A stretch of 47,962 nt of DNA from Bacteroidales bacterium UBA3808. Its GTDB lineage: Bacteria; Bacteroidota; Bacteroidia; Bacteroidales; Paludibacteraceae. The translations under genes were made by a program, and so were the position numbers. A model generated the notes under the pieces. The model was not told the origin of the DNA and did not search any database. It saw only the letters and a list, made by a program, of their open reading frames with translations. Of the stretch, positions 1 to 6,588 are shown one piece after another; within the stretch, counting starts at the first letter, position 1, and every line of letters begins with the position of its first letter. Location of the stretch: assembly GCA_002369075.1 (NCBI GenBank), contig DFEG01000031.1, positions 1 through 47,962 of the forward strand, given 5' to 3'.

Positions 1-2
1 AG

Positions 3-974
3 GCGGTTGGTCAGATGTACGTACAAAAATACTTCCCAGAGGAGAATAAGGAGCGTATGCTCGCGCTCGTGCATAACCTCCAGAAAGCACTCGGTATCCG
101 TATTGAGAACCTGGCATGGATGTCGCGCGAAACGAAGGACAAAGCCCTCGAGAAACTGAACGCCATGACCATCAAGATCGGTTATCCGGACGAGTGGCGT
201 GACTACAGCAAGTTGGAGATCAATCCCGCCGATACCTATTACGCCAACCTCGAGCGCGCTGCCAAGTTCGAGCAGGAGTACAGCCTCTCCTTCCTCGGCA
301 AACCGGTGGACAAGAAGAAATGGTACATGACCCCGCAGACGGTCAACGCCTACTACAACCCGTCCTCCAACGAGATCTGTTTCCCCGCCGGTATTCTGCA
401 ATACCCGTTCTTTGACATGAGCGCCGACGATGCCTTCAACTACGGCGCCATCGGCGTAGTCATCGGTCATGAGATGACCCACGGATTTGATGACCAGGGA
501 TGCCAGTTCGACAAGGACGGCAACATGGCCAACTGGTGGACGGCAGAGGACAAAGCCGCTTTCGATGCGCGCACCAAAGTGATGGAAGAGGCGTTCAACA
601 AGATCGAGGTGGCTCCGGGCGTACATGCCAATGGCGCCTTCACCCTCGGTGAGAACATCGCCGACCACGGCGGTCTGCAGGTATCCTACCTCGCTTTCAC
701 CCTCAACGAGGAAGCCAAGGCGGAGAAAGACCGTCTGCAGACCCGCGACGGTTTCACACCGGCTCAGCGCTTCTTCCTGGCATACGCCAATGTGTGGGCT
801 GGTAACATCCGTCCCGAGGAGATCCTCAACCGCACGAAGAGCGATCCTCACTCGCTCGGCCGCTGGCGTGTGAATGGCGCGCTGCCGCAGATCAACGCCT
901 GGTACGATGCATGGAACGTAACCCCGGAGTCGCCGATGTACGTGGCACCGGAGAACCGAGTAAGCATCTGGTAA
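3..974 (+). CDS. pepO: M13 family metallopeptidase (neprilysin/PepO-like), 3' part
   Basis: This is the C-terminal catalytic part of an M13 zinc endopeptidase, a family that cleaves short peptides and in Bacteroidota is usually exported to the periplasm or surface. The frame is open from base 3, so the gene starts outside the window. Counting from the first in-window ATG (base 15), the zinc motif HExxH is seen as HEMTH at residues 152-156. The second motif, ExxxD with the third zinc ligand, is at residues 213-217 (ENIAD). The family hallmark NAYYNP lies about 40 residues before HExxH, and the protein ends close to a tryptophan as M13 enzymes do. The signal peptide and the N-terminal lid domain are not visible. 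The family call is firm; the substrate is unknown. Confidence 0.93.
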   Translation, partial: AVGQMYVQKYFPEENKERMLALVHNLQKALGIRIENLAWMSRETKDKALEKLNAMTIKIGYPDEWRDYSKLEINPADTYYANLERAAKFEQEYSLSFLGKPVDKKKWYMTPQTVNAYYNPSSNEICFPAGILQYPFFDMSADDAFNYGAIGVVIGHEMTHGFDDQGCQFDKDGNMANWWTAEDKAAFDARTKVMEEAFNKIEVAPGVHANGAFTLGENIADHGGLQVSYLAFTLNEEAKAEKDRLQTRDGFTPAQRFFLAYANVWAGNIRPEEILNRTKSDPHSLGRWRVNGALPQINAWYDAWNVTPESPMYVAPENRVSIW

Positions 975-978
975 CAAC

Positions 979-1009
979 AATAAAGCCCGCAGAACTTGCG
1001 GGCTTTATT
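979..1009 (+). terminator. Intrinsic terminator of the M13 peptidase gene, possibly bidirectional
   Basis: A perfect 13-bp stem (979-991 with 997-1009) with a 5-nt loop starts four bases after the peptidase stop codon. The stem begins AATAAAGC and ends GCTTTATT, so each strand carries a short T-rich tail. It could also end the minus-strand HIT transcript, whose stop is at 1076. Seen directly in the sequence. Confidence 0.85.
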
Positions 1010-1012
1010 GTG

Positions 1013-1096
1013 TCTTTACTCTTTGAGCGCAGCGGTCTTTATTCTTTGAGCGGCTACGCCGCGGTCTTTACTCTTTTAGGCCTTCGGCCGGTCTTT
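1013..1096 (-). repeat. GACCG-hairpin-AAAGAG element, three tandem units, overlapping the HIT stop codon
   Basis: On the minus strand this region reads as three consecutive units of the form GACCG, a small variable palindrome, then AAAGAGTAAA or a close variant. The palindromes differ (GGCC-GAA-GGCC; GCGGC-GTA-GCCGC; GCTGCGC), while the flanking GACCG and AAAGAR blocks are kept. The last codons and the TAA stop of the HIT gene (1076-1078) lie inside the first unit. Related units occur in miaB (3505-3550), lpxD (30988-31042) and after glnS (35183-35208). Confidence 0.8.
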
Positions 1097-1495
1097 CTCA
1101 ATCGCCTCGGCGATGGAGTTGGCGATGATGGCCATCTCTTCTGCCGGCAGGGAGAGTTTGGGGTTGGTGAAGAGCATATCCTTCTCCGAGTTCATCGGTA
1201 CAAGGTGTATATGCACGTGGTTCACCTCCATGCCCAGAACGGCTACACCTACGCGTTTGCAGCCCGTTGCGGCTTTGATGCCGACCGCTACTTTCTTGGC
1301 GAAAGTGATCAGGCTCTGTAACTGCTCATCCGTGAGGTCGAAGATATAATCCGCCTCCGGCTCCGGCAGCTTGGGGATCACGAGCGTGTGCCCCTTGACA
1401 ATCGGATTGATGTCCAGGAACGCATAGTTTTTGTCATCCTCCGCTACCTTGTAACTCGGTATCTCGCCTTTGATGATTTTCGTGAAAATAGTCAT
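1076..1495 (-). CDS. HIT family (histidine triad) nucleotide-binding protein
   Basis: The product is a 139-residue HIT-superfamily protein of the Hint branch, which typically hydrolyses adenosine phosphoramidates or related nucleotide conjugates in the cytoplasm. The histidine triad HxHxH is visible at H93, H95 and H97, inside HVHIHLVP. The N-terminal FTKIIKGEIPS and the DINP segment are typical of Hint proteins, and the length matches the family. It follows greA on the same strand with a 51-nt gap that contains a diverged copy of a dispersed repeat (1498-1526). Its final residues (EKDRPKA) and stop codon are encoded by another repeat. The start is an ATG. The exact substrate is unknown. Confidence 0.93.
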   Translation of the reverse strand: MTIFTKIIKGEIPSYKVAEDDKNYAFLDINPIVKGHTLVIPKLPEPEADYIFDLTDEQLQSLITFAKKVAVGIKAATGCKRVGVAVLGMEVNHVHIHLVPMNSEKDMLFTNPKLSLPAEEMAIIANSIAEAIEKDRPKA

Positions 1496-1497
1496 TG

Positions 1498-1526
1498 CGA
1501 TGTACGATTTGACGGTTTACAATTTA
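1498..1526 (-). repeat. Diverged copy of the 35-nt TGGTAAA junction element (greA-HIT gap)
   Basis: On the minus strand this stretch, ending three bases before the HIT start codon, aligns with the element inside aroB (36869-36905). Shared blocks are AAATNGTAAA, CGTCAAAT and GTANATNGC. It is more diverged than the other copies, so its membership of the family is inferred. Confidence 0.45.
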
Positions 1527-1546
1527 GTTACTTGCCATTTGTTCAT

Positions 1547-2011
1547 TTAGAGGCTGATCTCAAGCACCTCTAATTTCATCAATCCTGCGGGTACCTGGAT
1601 CTCGGCAATCTCGCCTACTTTCTTGCCCATCAGACCCTTTGCGATCGGTGTGGTAACAGAGATCTTGCCCTCTGCGAGATTCGCTTCTCCTTCGGTCACG
1701 AGGTGGAACGTCTTTTCTGCGCCGTTAGGCATCTTGACGCGCACCTTGGTGAGAATCTGTACCTCGTCGGTTTTGATATCCGACGCATCGAGCACGCGTG
1801 CCTCCGCCAGACGCGCTTTCATGAGCGCAATCTTGGTCTCCAGCGCACCCTGAGCCTCTTTGGCTGCATCGTATTCTGCATTTTCACTCAAATCACCTTT
1901 CTCTCTCGCCTCTGCTATAGCGGCGATGATACGCGGACGCTCCACAGTCTCCAGGTACTGGATGTCCTCTTTCAATTTTTTTAGACCTTCTTCGGTCATG
2001 TACGTTGCCAT
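1547..2011 (-). CDS. greA: Transcription elongation factor GreA
   Basis: GreA rescues backtracked RNA polymerase by stimulating cleavage of the nascent transcript. The 154-residue protein has the expected length and plan: an N-terminal antiparallel coiled coil (about residues 1-75) carrying the conserved tip with the acidic residues (DLSENAEYDAAKE, about residues 40-52), then a C-terminal FKBP-like domain (about 80-154). The start MATYMTEEGLKKLKEDI is typical for the family in Bacteroidota. It lies between a 34-residue ORF upstream and the HIT gene downstream, all on the minus strand, and probably shares the promoter at 2279-2310. Confidence 0.97.
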   Translation of the reverse strand: MATYMTEEGLKKLKEDIQYLETVERPRIIAAIAEAREKGDLSENAEYDAAKEAQGALETKIALMKARLAEARVLDASDIKTDEVQILTKVRVKMPNGAEKTFHLVTEGEANLAEGKISVTTPIAKGLMGKKVGEIAEIQVPAGLMKLEVLEISL

Positions 2012-2020
2012 AGTATCTGT

Positions 2021-2050
2021 TCAAAATTATAAATTATCAATAATCAATAC
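2021..2050 (-). repeat. Heptamer array at the stop codon of the 34-residue ORF
   Basis: On the minus strand the sequence after codon 33 of the small ORF runs TATTGAT, TATTGAT, AATTTAT, AATTTTG. The TGA stop (2044-2046) is part of the first unit. This is the same stop-anchored arrangement as the tsaB-porW junction array at 6542-6588. Confidence 0.5.
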
Positions 2051-2148
2051 TTACGAGTCAGTATTTCGCTCGCGATGATTGCTTTGCGTACCTCCTCCAT
2101 GTCCGTCATATCAGGAAGAGGAGTGATATTTTTCTTTTCGTCTGCCAT
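2044..2148 (-). CDS. Small hypothetical protein (34 residues) upstream of greA
   Basis: An ATG-initiated 34-codon ORF starts MADEKKNITPLPD and ends SEILTRKY. It is hydrophilic and mixed-charge, with no signal peptide or membrane segment. I do not recognise a domain. It ends 32 nt before the greA start and is preceded directly by a hairpin with seven Ts that abut its ATG, so its translation would need read-through of that hairpin. Its codons look ordinary for a short Bacteroidales protein, and the co-directional setting supports a real gene, but there is no family evidence. Confidence 0.45.
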   Translation of the reverse strand: MADEKKNITPLPDMTDMEEVRKAIIASEILTRKY

Positions 2149-2171
2149 AAAAAAAGAAGGCTACTGGCCTT
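2149..2171 (-). terminator. Hairpin plus T-run immediately before the 34-residue ORF
   Basis: On the minus strand AAGGC (2171-2167) pairs with GCCTT (2161-2157) around a 5-nt loop, followed by C and seven Ts that end at the ATG of the small ORF. The shape is that of a Rho-independent terminator. Together with the promoter at 2279-2310 it would define a leader RNA of roughly 120 nt. Confidence 0.55.
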
Positions 2172-2200
2172 GTTTTCCGGGTTACAATAGTCGGTCTTGT

Positions 2201-2239
2201 CTAAAAACGAAAGGAAACTTCACAGCCTCCTTTCGCCAT
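2201..2239 (-). CDS. Possible 12-residue leader peptide
   Basis: A 13-codon ORF on the minus strand encodes MAKGGCEVSFRF and overlaps the hairpin at 2203-2235 almost completely; its TAG stop lies in the T-run of that hairpin. The layout resembles a transcription-attenuation leader peptide, but no run of regulatory codons is obvious, so the role is speculative. It could also be chance within a structured RNA. Confidence 0.25.
   Translation of the reverse strand: MAKGGCEVSFRF
2203..2235 (-). terminator. Terminator-like hairpin inside the greA leader
   Basis: On the minus strand CGAAAGGA (2235-2228) pairs perfectly with TCCTTTCG (2215-2208) across a 12-nt loop and is followed by TTTTT. It lies about 40 nt downstream of the inferred start site of the promoter at 2279-2310, so it would act as an attenuator or as the end of a very short RNA rather than as the end of miaB. 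Confidence 0.6.
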
Positions 2240-2278
2240 TAAACCTAAACCTTAACTATGAAAATTTTGTTTTCGGTG

Positions 2279-2310
2279 CAAAATTACTGCTTTTTTTTGG
2301 AATAGCCAAA
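2279..2310 (-). promoter_or_regulatory. Bacteroidota sigma promoter for the leader / greA transcript
   Basis: Minus strand: -33 element TTTG (2310-2307), a 20-nt spacer ending in AAAAAAAAGCAG, and -7 element TAATTTTG (2286-2279). This matches the known Bacteroidota primary consensus (TTTG, 19-21 nt, TAnnTTTG). The spacer end and -7 are nearly identical to the promoters at 3763-3794 and 29131-29162. Confidence 0.75.
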
Positions 2311-2339
2311 TTTTTCCTCTAAAAAAACGTTTTTTCCAC

Positions 2340-2357
2340 AAAAAACGGCTGTTTTTT
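2340..2357 (-). terminator. Short A/T hairpin after miaB
   Basis: AAAAAAC (minus) and GTTTTTT flank a 4-nt loop directly after the miaB stop codon. The stem is short and mainly A-T, so termination is plausible but weakly supported. Confidence 0.35.
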
Positions 2358-2358
2358 A

Positions 2359-3747
2359 TCAATCAGAGACAATTTCACCTCTCAAAGTGGCAGCAGAGGC
2401 GTCCGTAATGCGTACCTGCACCAGATCTCCTGTCTTCTGTCCCGAGCGCGGGAAAACAACGGTCTTGTATTGCTCGGTACGTCCGTACATGTCGTCGTGG
2501 CTGCGTTTGGAAAAGCCCTCCACCAGTACCTCGACGGTCTTGCCTATTTCGCGGCGGTTGGATTCGAGCGAGAGTTGTGTCTGGAGTGCGATGATCTCAT
2601 TGAGGCGCCGCACTTTCTCCTCCTCGGCGATATTATCCGGCAGGTGCTTGTGCGCATACGTACCCGGGCGCTCCGAGTACTTGAACATGAACGCGGAGTC
2701 AAATCCTACCTCGCGCATAAGCGAGAGGGTCTGTTGGTGGTCCTCCGGCGTCTCGTCGTGGAAACCGCAGAAGATATCCGTACTGATTGCTGCAGTCGGC
2801 AGAATACGCCGGATAGCCGCAATGCGGTCCAGATACCACTCGCGCGTGTATTTGCGGTTCATGAGTTTGAGAATATGGTTGGAGCCGGACTGCACCGCCA
2901 GATGTATCTGTTTGCAGAGGTTCTTATGCCGGCTGATGGCTTCCAGGGTCTTGTCGGACATGTCCTTCGGGTGGCTGGTGGTGAACCGGATACGCATGTC
3001 CGGAACCGCCTCGGCTACGATCTCCAGAAGGTCCGCGAAATCAACCACTGATGGCTGACCGCTGACGTCGGATTGCACATAACGGTAGGAGTTGACGTTC
3101 TGGCCAAGGAGGGTGACCTCTTTGTAACCGCGTGAGTAGAGATCCCGCACTTCATTGAGTATGGACTCTACATCGCGGCTGCGCTCGCGTCCGCGGGTGT
3201 AGGGCACTACGCAGTAGGAGCAGAAGTTATTACAGCCCCTCATGATAGATACGAACCCGCTGATGGAACGGCCGATGCGCGAGGGGATAATCTGGCGGTA
3301 GGTCTCCGTGGTGCTGAGCTCCACGTTCATCGCCGTGTGCCCCGCTTCGCATTGCGCAAGGAGGTTAGGGATGTCCAGATAGGCGTCCGGACCGGCTACG
3401 AAATCAACACCGTAGCTATCAATGAGTTCCTGTCCCATCCGCTCTGCCATGCAGCCGATAACTCCGATAATAGTCCGCCGGGCGGACTGACCGGCTACAC
3501 CTGAAAGGCCGCTTCGCTGTAAGAGCAATGACCGCTTCTCTGAAAGACTTTTCAGCTCGCGCAGACGTGCACCGACTTTCTGCTCCGCGTTGTCGCGGAT
3601 GGAGCAGGTGTTGAGCAGAATAATATCCGCATCCTCCCACCGGTCGGTTATCTCGGCGTCGGTAGTTTCCATGATTGCTGCCACAACCTCGCTGTCTGCG
3701 ACGTTCATTTGGCATCCGTATGTCTCAATATAAAATTTTTTTGTCAT
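2359..3747 (-). CDS. miaB: tRNA-2-methylthio-N6-dimethylallyladenosine synthase MiaB
   Basis: MiaB is a radical-SAM methylthiotransferase that adds a methylthio group to i6A37 of tRNAs. From the ATG at 3747 it has 462 residues; the frame runs further upstream only through the tRNA-Pro region. The N-terminal UPF0004 domain has its three cluster cysteines at C12 (YGCQMN), C48 (NTCSIR) and C99 (IGCMAER). The radical-SAM CxxxCxxC is C172, C176 and C179 (RGCNNFCSYC), and a TRAM domain forms the last 65 residues or so. Between C48 and C99 there are about 20 extra residues (about 69-91) that the family normally lacks. They are encoded by a palindrome and two copies of the GACCG repeat in antisense orientation. 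The cluster ligands are unaffected. Confidence 0.95.
   Translation of the reverse strand: MTKKFYIETYGCQMNVADSEVVAAIMETTDAEITDRWEDADIILLNTCSIRDNAEQKVGARLRELKSLSEKRSLLLQRSGLSGVAGQSARRTIIGVIGCMAERMGQELIDSYGVDFVAGPDAYLDIPNLLAQCEAGHTAMNVELSTTETYRQIIPSRIGRSISGFVSIMRGCNNFCSYCVVPYTRGRERSRDVESILNEVRDLYSRGYKEVTLLGQNVNSYRYVQSDVSGQPSVVDFADLLEIVAEAVPDMRIRFTTSHPKDMSDKTLEAISRHKNLCKQIHLAVQSGSNHILKLMNRKYTREWYLDRIAAIRRILPTAAISTDIFCGFHDETPEDHQQTLSLMREVGFDSAFMFKYSERPGTYAHKHLPDNIAEEEKVRRLNEIIALQTQLSLESNRREIGKTVEVLVEGFSKRSHDDMYGRTEQYKTVVFPRSGQKTGDLVQVRITDASAATLRGEIVSD
3472..3550 (+). repeat. Palindrome plus two GACCG-type repeat units inside miaB
   Basis: On the plus strand a perfect 8-bp inverted repeat (AGTCCGCC at 3472-3479, GGCGGACT at 3481-3488) is followed by two units: GGCCGCTTCGCTGTAAGAGC and GACCGCTTCTCTGAAAGAC. 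The units match those at 1013-1096, 30988-31042 and 35183-35208. Here they are antisense to the gene and are translated as roughly residues 69-91 of MiaB without breaking the frame. Confidence 0.75.
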
Positions 3748-3762
3748 TATTTTTCTCAAATA

Positions 3763-3794
3763 TTTGCGTAATTCAAAAAAAAGCAGTACCTTTG
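3763..3794 (+). promoter_or_regulatory. Promoter of the tRNA-Pro gene
   Basis: TTTG at 3763-3766, a 20-nt spacer with an eight-A run and GCAG at its end, and TACCTTTG at 3787-3794. The mature tRNA starts 29 nt downstream of the -7 element. The -33 TTTG is the right half of the palindrome CAAATATTTG. Confidence 0.8.
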
Positions 3795-3823
3795 CACTCG
3801 CTTTCGTAAAAACGAAGGTGAAA

Positions 3824-3897
3824 CGGGGAGTGGCGCAGCCCGGTAGCGCAACGGTCTGGGGGACCGGAGGTCGCGTGTTCGAATCACGTCTCCCCGA
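3824..3897 (+). tRNA. tRNA-Pro (anticodon GGG)
   Basis: A full cloverleaf can be folded by eye. The acceptor stem is CGGGGAG with CTCCCCG plus discriminator A, the D-arm stem is GCGC/GCGC, and the T-arm contains TTCGAAT. The anticodon loop CTGGGGG has U33 followed by GGG and G37, as expected for proline. The first anticodon-stem pair is a mismatch. The 3' CCA is not encoded. It has its own promoter (3763-3794) and terminator (3904-3930) and lies divergently from miaB. Confidence 0.92.
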
Positions 3898-3903
3898 CAA
3901 AAT

Positions 3904-3930
3904 GGAATCCTTCGGGGTTCCGTTTTTTTT
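3904..3930 (+). terminator. Intrinsic terminator of tRNA-Pro
   Basis: GGAATCC (3904-3910), loop TTCG and GGGTTCC (3915-3921) form a 7-bp stem with one G-T pair, followed by eight Ts. On the minus strand it lies right after the porW stop codon and could also terminate that transcript. Confidence 0.85.
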
Positions 3931-6538
3931 ATTTCACCAGCGGGATATTCGGCTCGGTGACGGCAACTATCCGTATGCCGTAGAGAGCGGTCTGCATCTC
4001 CGTGTTCTGCTGAACGAGTGACACCCACCACTCGGCTTCGTCCAAATCCGTAAATCCGCTTATGCGCAGGGCACTGCCTTGCCCGAAGGTGGGTATTTTC
4101 TGCAAGTCGTAATCGCGGATGAGGAACTGCGAGAAGTTGAATAACGCCACTTGATACAACAGTTCGTTGAGCGCTTCCTCGTTGATGCCGGAACGGATGA
4201 GCAGCACTACGGAGGGCTGTTTGCGGTCGTTGTCCCATTCCTGTTCAGCTATCTGTTTCTCCTCTTCAGTCGCTGTATCGACCTGTCCGCGCATGTCGGC
4301 TAAGGAACCGGTTGCACCGCCTTTGCGGCTCTCCATTCCCTGACCCATCATGGCGAGCATATCCTTGGACATCGCGCCCAACTCGGTGTTGCCGTAGTCG
4401 GCTACGAGTGCCTGCAACTCACGGACGAAAGCCTCTTGCCCCTCCGTACGTGCCACGGAAACGGCGTTGAGGAAGAGGAAACGCGGCATCAACCGGCTCT
4501 GCGGGTACTCCTTCTGTGCGAGGTTCTTGTTCGCCTTGACGGTAGTGTACTCACCCTTGGTGTATGCCTTGTAGGTGGCGGCATAGAGCGAGTCCTGGGC
4601 GTTGAGCATCTTGCGCATGCGGGCTATGTACGCCTCGTCGTGCCGCAACTCGCGCAGCTCTTCCTCCTCGTGGATAGCCGATACGGAGGGGTGCGTGCCG
4701 AACCGTGTGTCCAATATCCGTAGAGTCTCCTCCGTCAGCTCCGGGTCCTCCAACTTGTCGCGGTAGATATAGTAGAGCGCGACCAGCCCTTCTCGCCAGA
4801 GGCTGTCAGAAAGGGCGTAGTCCTGTCCGGTACGCGGAATCTGCTGGAGGTAATACTCGGGTTTGTGTATATCCGTCTCCAATACTACTTGCTGTTCGGG
4901 AGCGGCTGCCGAGTCCGCGGCGAGGAGGGTGGAATCGCTTTCGGCAAACTCGTCCGTCTGCATTTCATCGGTGGCTACCACCTGTTTGTTCTGTCTGCGC
5001 CAGTTATCCTCAAGACTGCGGTTGCCCCATATGCGGCGCCATTCCTGTTGCCCTTGTTTGACCAACTGCGGGTTGTAAAAATACCACTCGCCTTTCTGTG
5101 CGCCTGCGCCGCCGAGCATGTTGGCGGTATTGACGCTTCTGGGACCGTTGTCGTTCAGCGCCAGTTCACGGGCTTGTTGTGCCTGGTTGAGCGAATCGTT
5201 CTTCTCCGCCTCGATGAGGTCGGCAACGATCTTCTCGGCTACGGCGCGCTGCTCCTCTTCCGTCATATGACCGAGGCGTTGGAGCGAGTCCTGAAGCTCG
5301 ACCTGCGTGTAGGCGGCAATCAGTTCATCGAGTATCTCTGACCTTTTCTGTACGCGCTCATAGCCGTCGTTCTCTGCCGTAAGGATGGTTACCGCCTCGC
5401 GGTAGCACGGTTGCGCCTTCGGGTAATCGTGGCGCTCGAAATAAATATCGCCTGCACGTACGAGTACCGCCGCTTTGGCAGTGCCGCCCTGAGTCGATTC
5501 GGCGATGGCTTTCTCGTACATCTCAAGAGCTTTGGCGGTGTCTTTGGCAGCCAGATAGATATTACCCATTGCGCCGTAAATCCGGTCCAGACGGTCTTTG
5601 TGTTTGGACTGTCGGGTCATTCCGCGCAGTGAGCGCAGCGAGTGCTTTCCGCCCAGTTCCGCCATCCGGATGCGGGCATTGAAATCCATCTCGTTGGGCG
5701 GTGCCATCTGTACCACGGATTTATAGGCATGGATGGCCTCTTCGGTCTTGCCTTCCCGCTCATAGAGCTGGCCTAATACATAGGCGAAGCGCGGACGGTA
5801 GATCTTCCTTTTTTCGTACGGAAGGGCTATCTTCACAAACGGGATTGCCTCGTGGTAGTGCTCGCCGTGGAGCAACACGTCCGCTTTGACGGCGGAGTAC
5901 AGTTTGGCGTGCTTGCGGCTCAGCGCATCGGTCTGCACGCGGTTGAGCATGTCTTCCGCCTCGTACTGCCATCCCATCTCGGCGTATGCCCGCGCCACCC
6001 ATAACTGGCATTGGGCAATCATGTCCGGATCGTTCTGGTAATGGTTGATGATATAATTGAACGTGCTGACTGCGCCGAGGAAATCGCCCTTGTGGAACTC
6101 TGCCTGACCGAGTCGCAGCCAGGCTAAGTCCATGTTGGCGTTGAACTCCTCTGACTGGAGCCATAATTTGTATTTGGGATCGTTCGCCTTCTTGGGGTCA
6201 CGTTTGGGTTTCGATTTGATGGAGTGCAGTTTGATGCACTTGCGGCATTTGTCAATCGTCCTGTCCATTTGGGATGTGCTCGCCGCTGCCGCATCGTGGT
6301 TGGAGACAGGGTAGAGGTTCAGGATGCGTGTGTAGTCATCCGTATTGGCATCGCGGATGGCTTTCAGTCCCTCCTCATAGGCTATATTGCCATTATGGAG
6401 AATATTGTATTTGACTTTCGTCTGATGGTATGAACGTGTCGCCCAGGTATTTTTCTGGGTGGAGCAGGAAGAGAGGATTATCGCCATGAGAGCGATAACG
6501 CTTGTGAATAATGATTTATGATTGATGATTTTATTCAT
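3929..6538 (-). CDS. porW: Type IX secretion system periplasmic lipoprotein PorW/SprE
   Basis: PorW (SprE in gliding Flavobacteria) is a large TPR lipoprotein needed for type IX secretion across the outer membrane. The 869-residue protein has a signal peptide with the lipobox LSSC and the acylated cysteine at residue 25. TPR-like helical pairs follow over about residues 130-420. The family signature WYFYNP is near residue 485, with WGNRSLEDNWRR about 20 residues later. The conserved C-terminal domain ends near 869. It is the last gene of the minus-strand run that carries large secreted proteins, which fits a secretion role. Its start lies in a heptamer repeat, so the N-region of the signal peptide (NKIINHKS) is repeat-encoded. 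The rest of the T9SS is not in the window. Confidence 0.85.
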   Translation of the reverse strand: MNKIINHKSLFTSVIALMAIILSSCSTQKNTWATRSYHQTKVKYNILHNGNIAYEEGLKAIRDANTDDYTRILNLYPVSNHDAAAASTSQMDRTIDKCRKCIKLHSIKSKPKRDPKKANDPKYKLWLQSEEFNANMDLAWLRLGQAEFHKGDFLGAVSTFNYIINHYQNDPDMIAQCQLWVARAYAEMGWQYEAEDMLNRVQTDALSRKHAKLYSAVKADVLLHGEHYHEAIPFVKIALPYEKRKIYRPRFAYVLGQLYEREGKTEEAIHAYKSVVQMAPPNEMDFNARIRMAELGGKHSLRSLRGMTRQSKHKDRLDRIYGAMGNIYLAAKDTAKALEMYEKAIAESTQGGTAKAAVLVRAGDIYFERHDYPKAQPCYREAVTILTAENDGYERVQKRSEILDELIAAYTQVELQDSLQRLGHMTEEEQRAVAEKIVADLIEAEKNDSLNQAQQARELALNDNGPRSVNTANMLGGAGAQKGEWYFYNPQLVKQGQQEWRRIWGNRSLEDNWRRQNKQVVATDEMQTDEFAESDSTLLAADSAAAPEQQVVLETDIHKPEYYLQQIPRTGQDYALSDSLWREGLVALYYIYRDKLEDPELTEETLRILDTRFGTHPSVSAIHEEEELRELRHDEAYIARMRKMLNAQDSLYAATYKAYTKGEYTTVKANKNLAQKEYPQSRLMPRFLFLNAVSVARTEGQEAFVRELQALVADYGNTELGAMSKDMLAMMGQGMESRKGGATGSLADMRGQVDTATEEEKQIAEQEWDNDRKQPSVVLLIRSGINEEALNELLYQVALFNFSQFLIRDYDLQKIPTFGQGSALRISGFTDLDEAEWWVSLVQQNTEMQTALYGIRIVAVTEPNIPLVK

Positions 6539-6588
6539 CCCAATTAACTATCAATTATCAATTATCAATTGTCAATTATCAATCATTT
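6505..6588 (-). repeat. Heptamer arrays at the tsaB-porW junction
   Basis: On the minus strand the tsaB stop codon opens a run of heptamers: TGATTGA, TAATTGA, CAATTGA, TAATTGA, TAATTGA, TAGTTAA. A second run, AATCATC, AATCATA, AATCATT, begins just inside porW and encodes the start of its signal peptide. Together they fill the whole 44-nt gap except a few bases before the porW ATG. The second run resembles the array at the end of the antiporter gene (39800-39820). Confidence 0.8.

Noticed and set aside
3763..3823. Divergent miaB promoter in the tRNA upstream region
   Set aside because: The best minus-strand -7 candidate (AATATTTG) lacks the initial TA and has no TTTG at the right distance.
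3748..3900. N-terminal extension of MiaB
   Set aside because: The frame runs through the tRNA-Pro gene antisense and starts without family similarity; the ATG at 3747 begins exactly at the conserved N-terminus.
5600..5660. Repeat insertion in porW (CACTCGCTGCGCTCACTGCGC)
   Set aside because: The string looks repeat-like and encodes HSLRSLRG, but the protein length at this point fits other PorW proteins, so an insertion is not supported.
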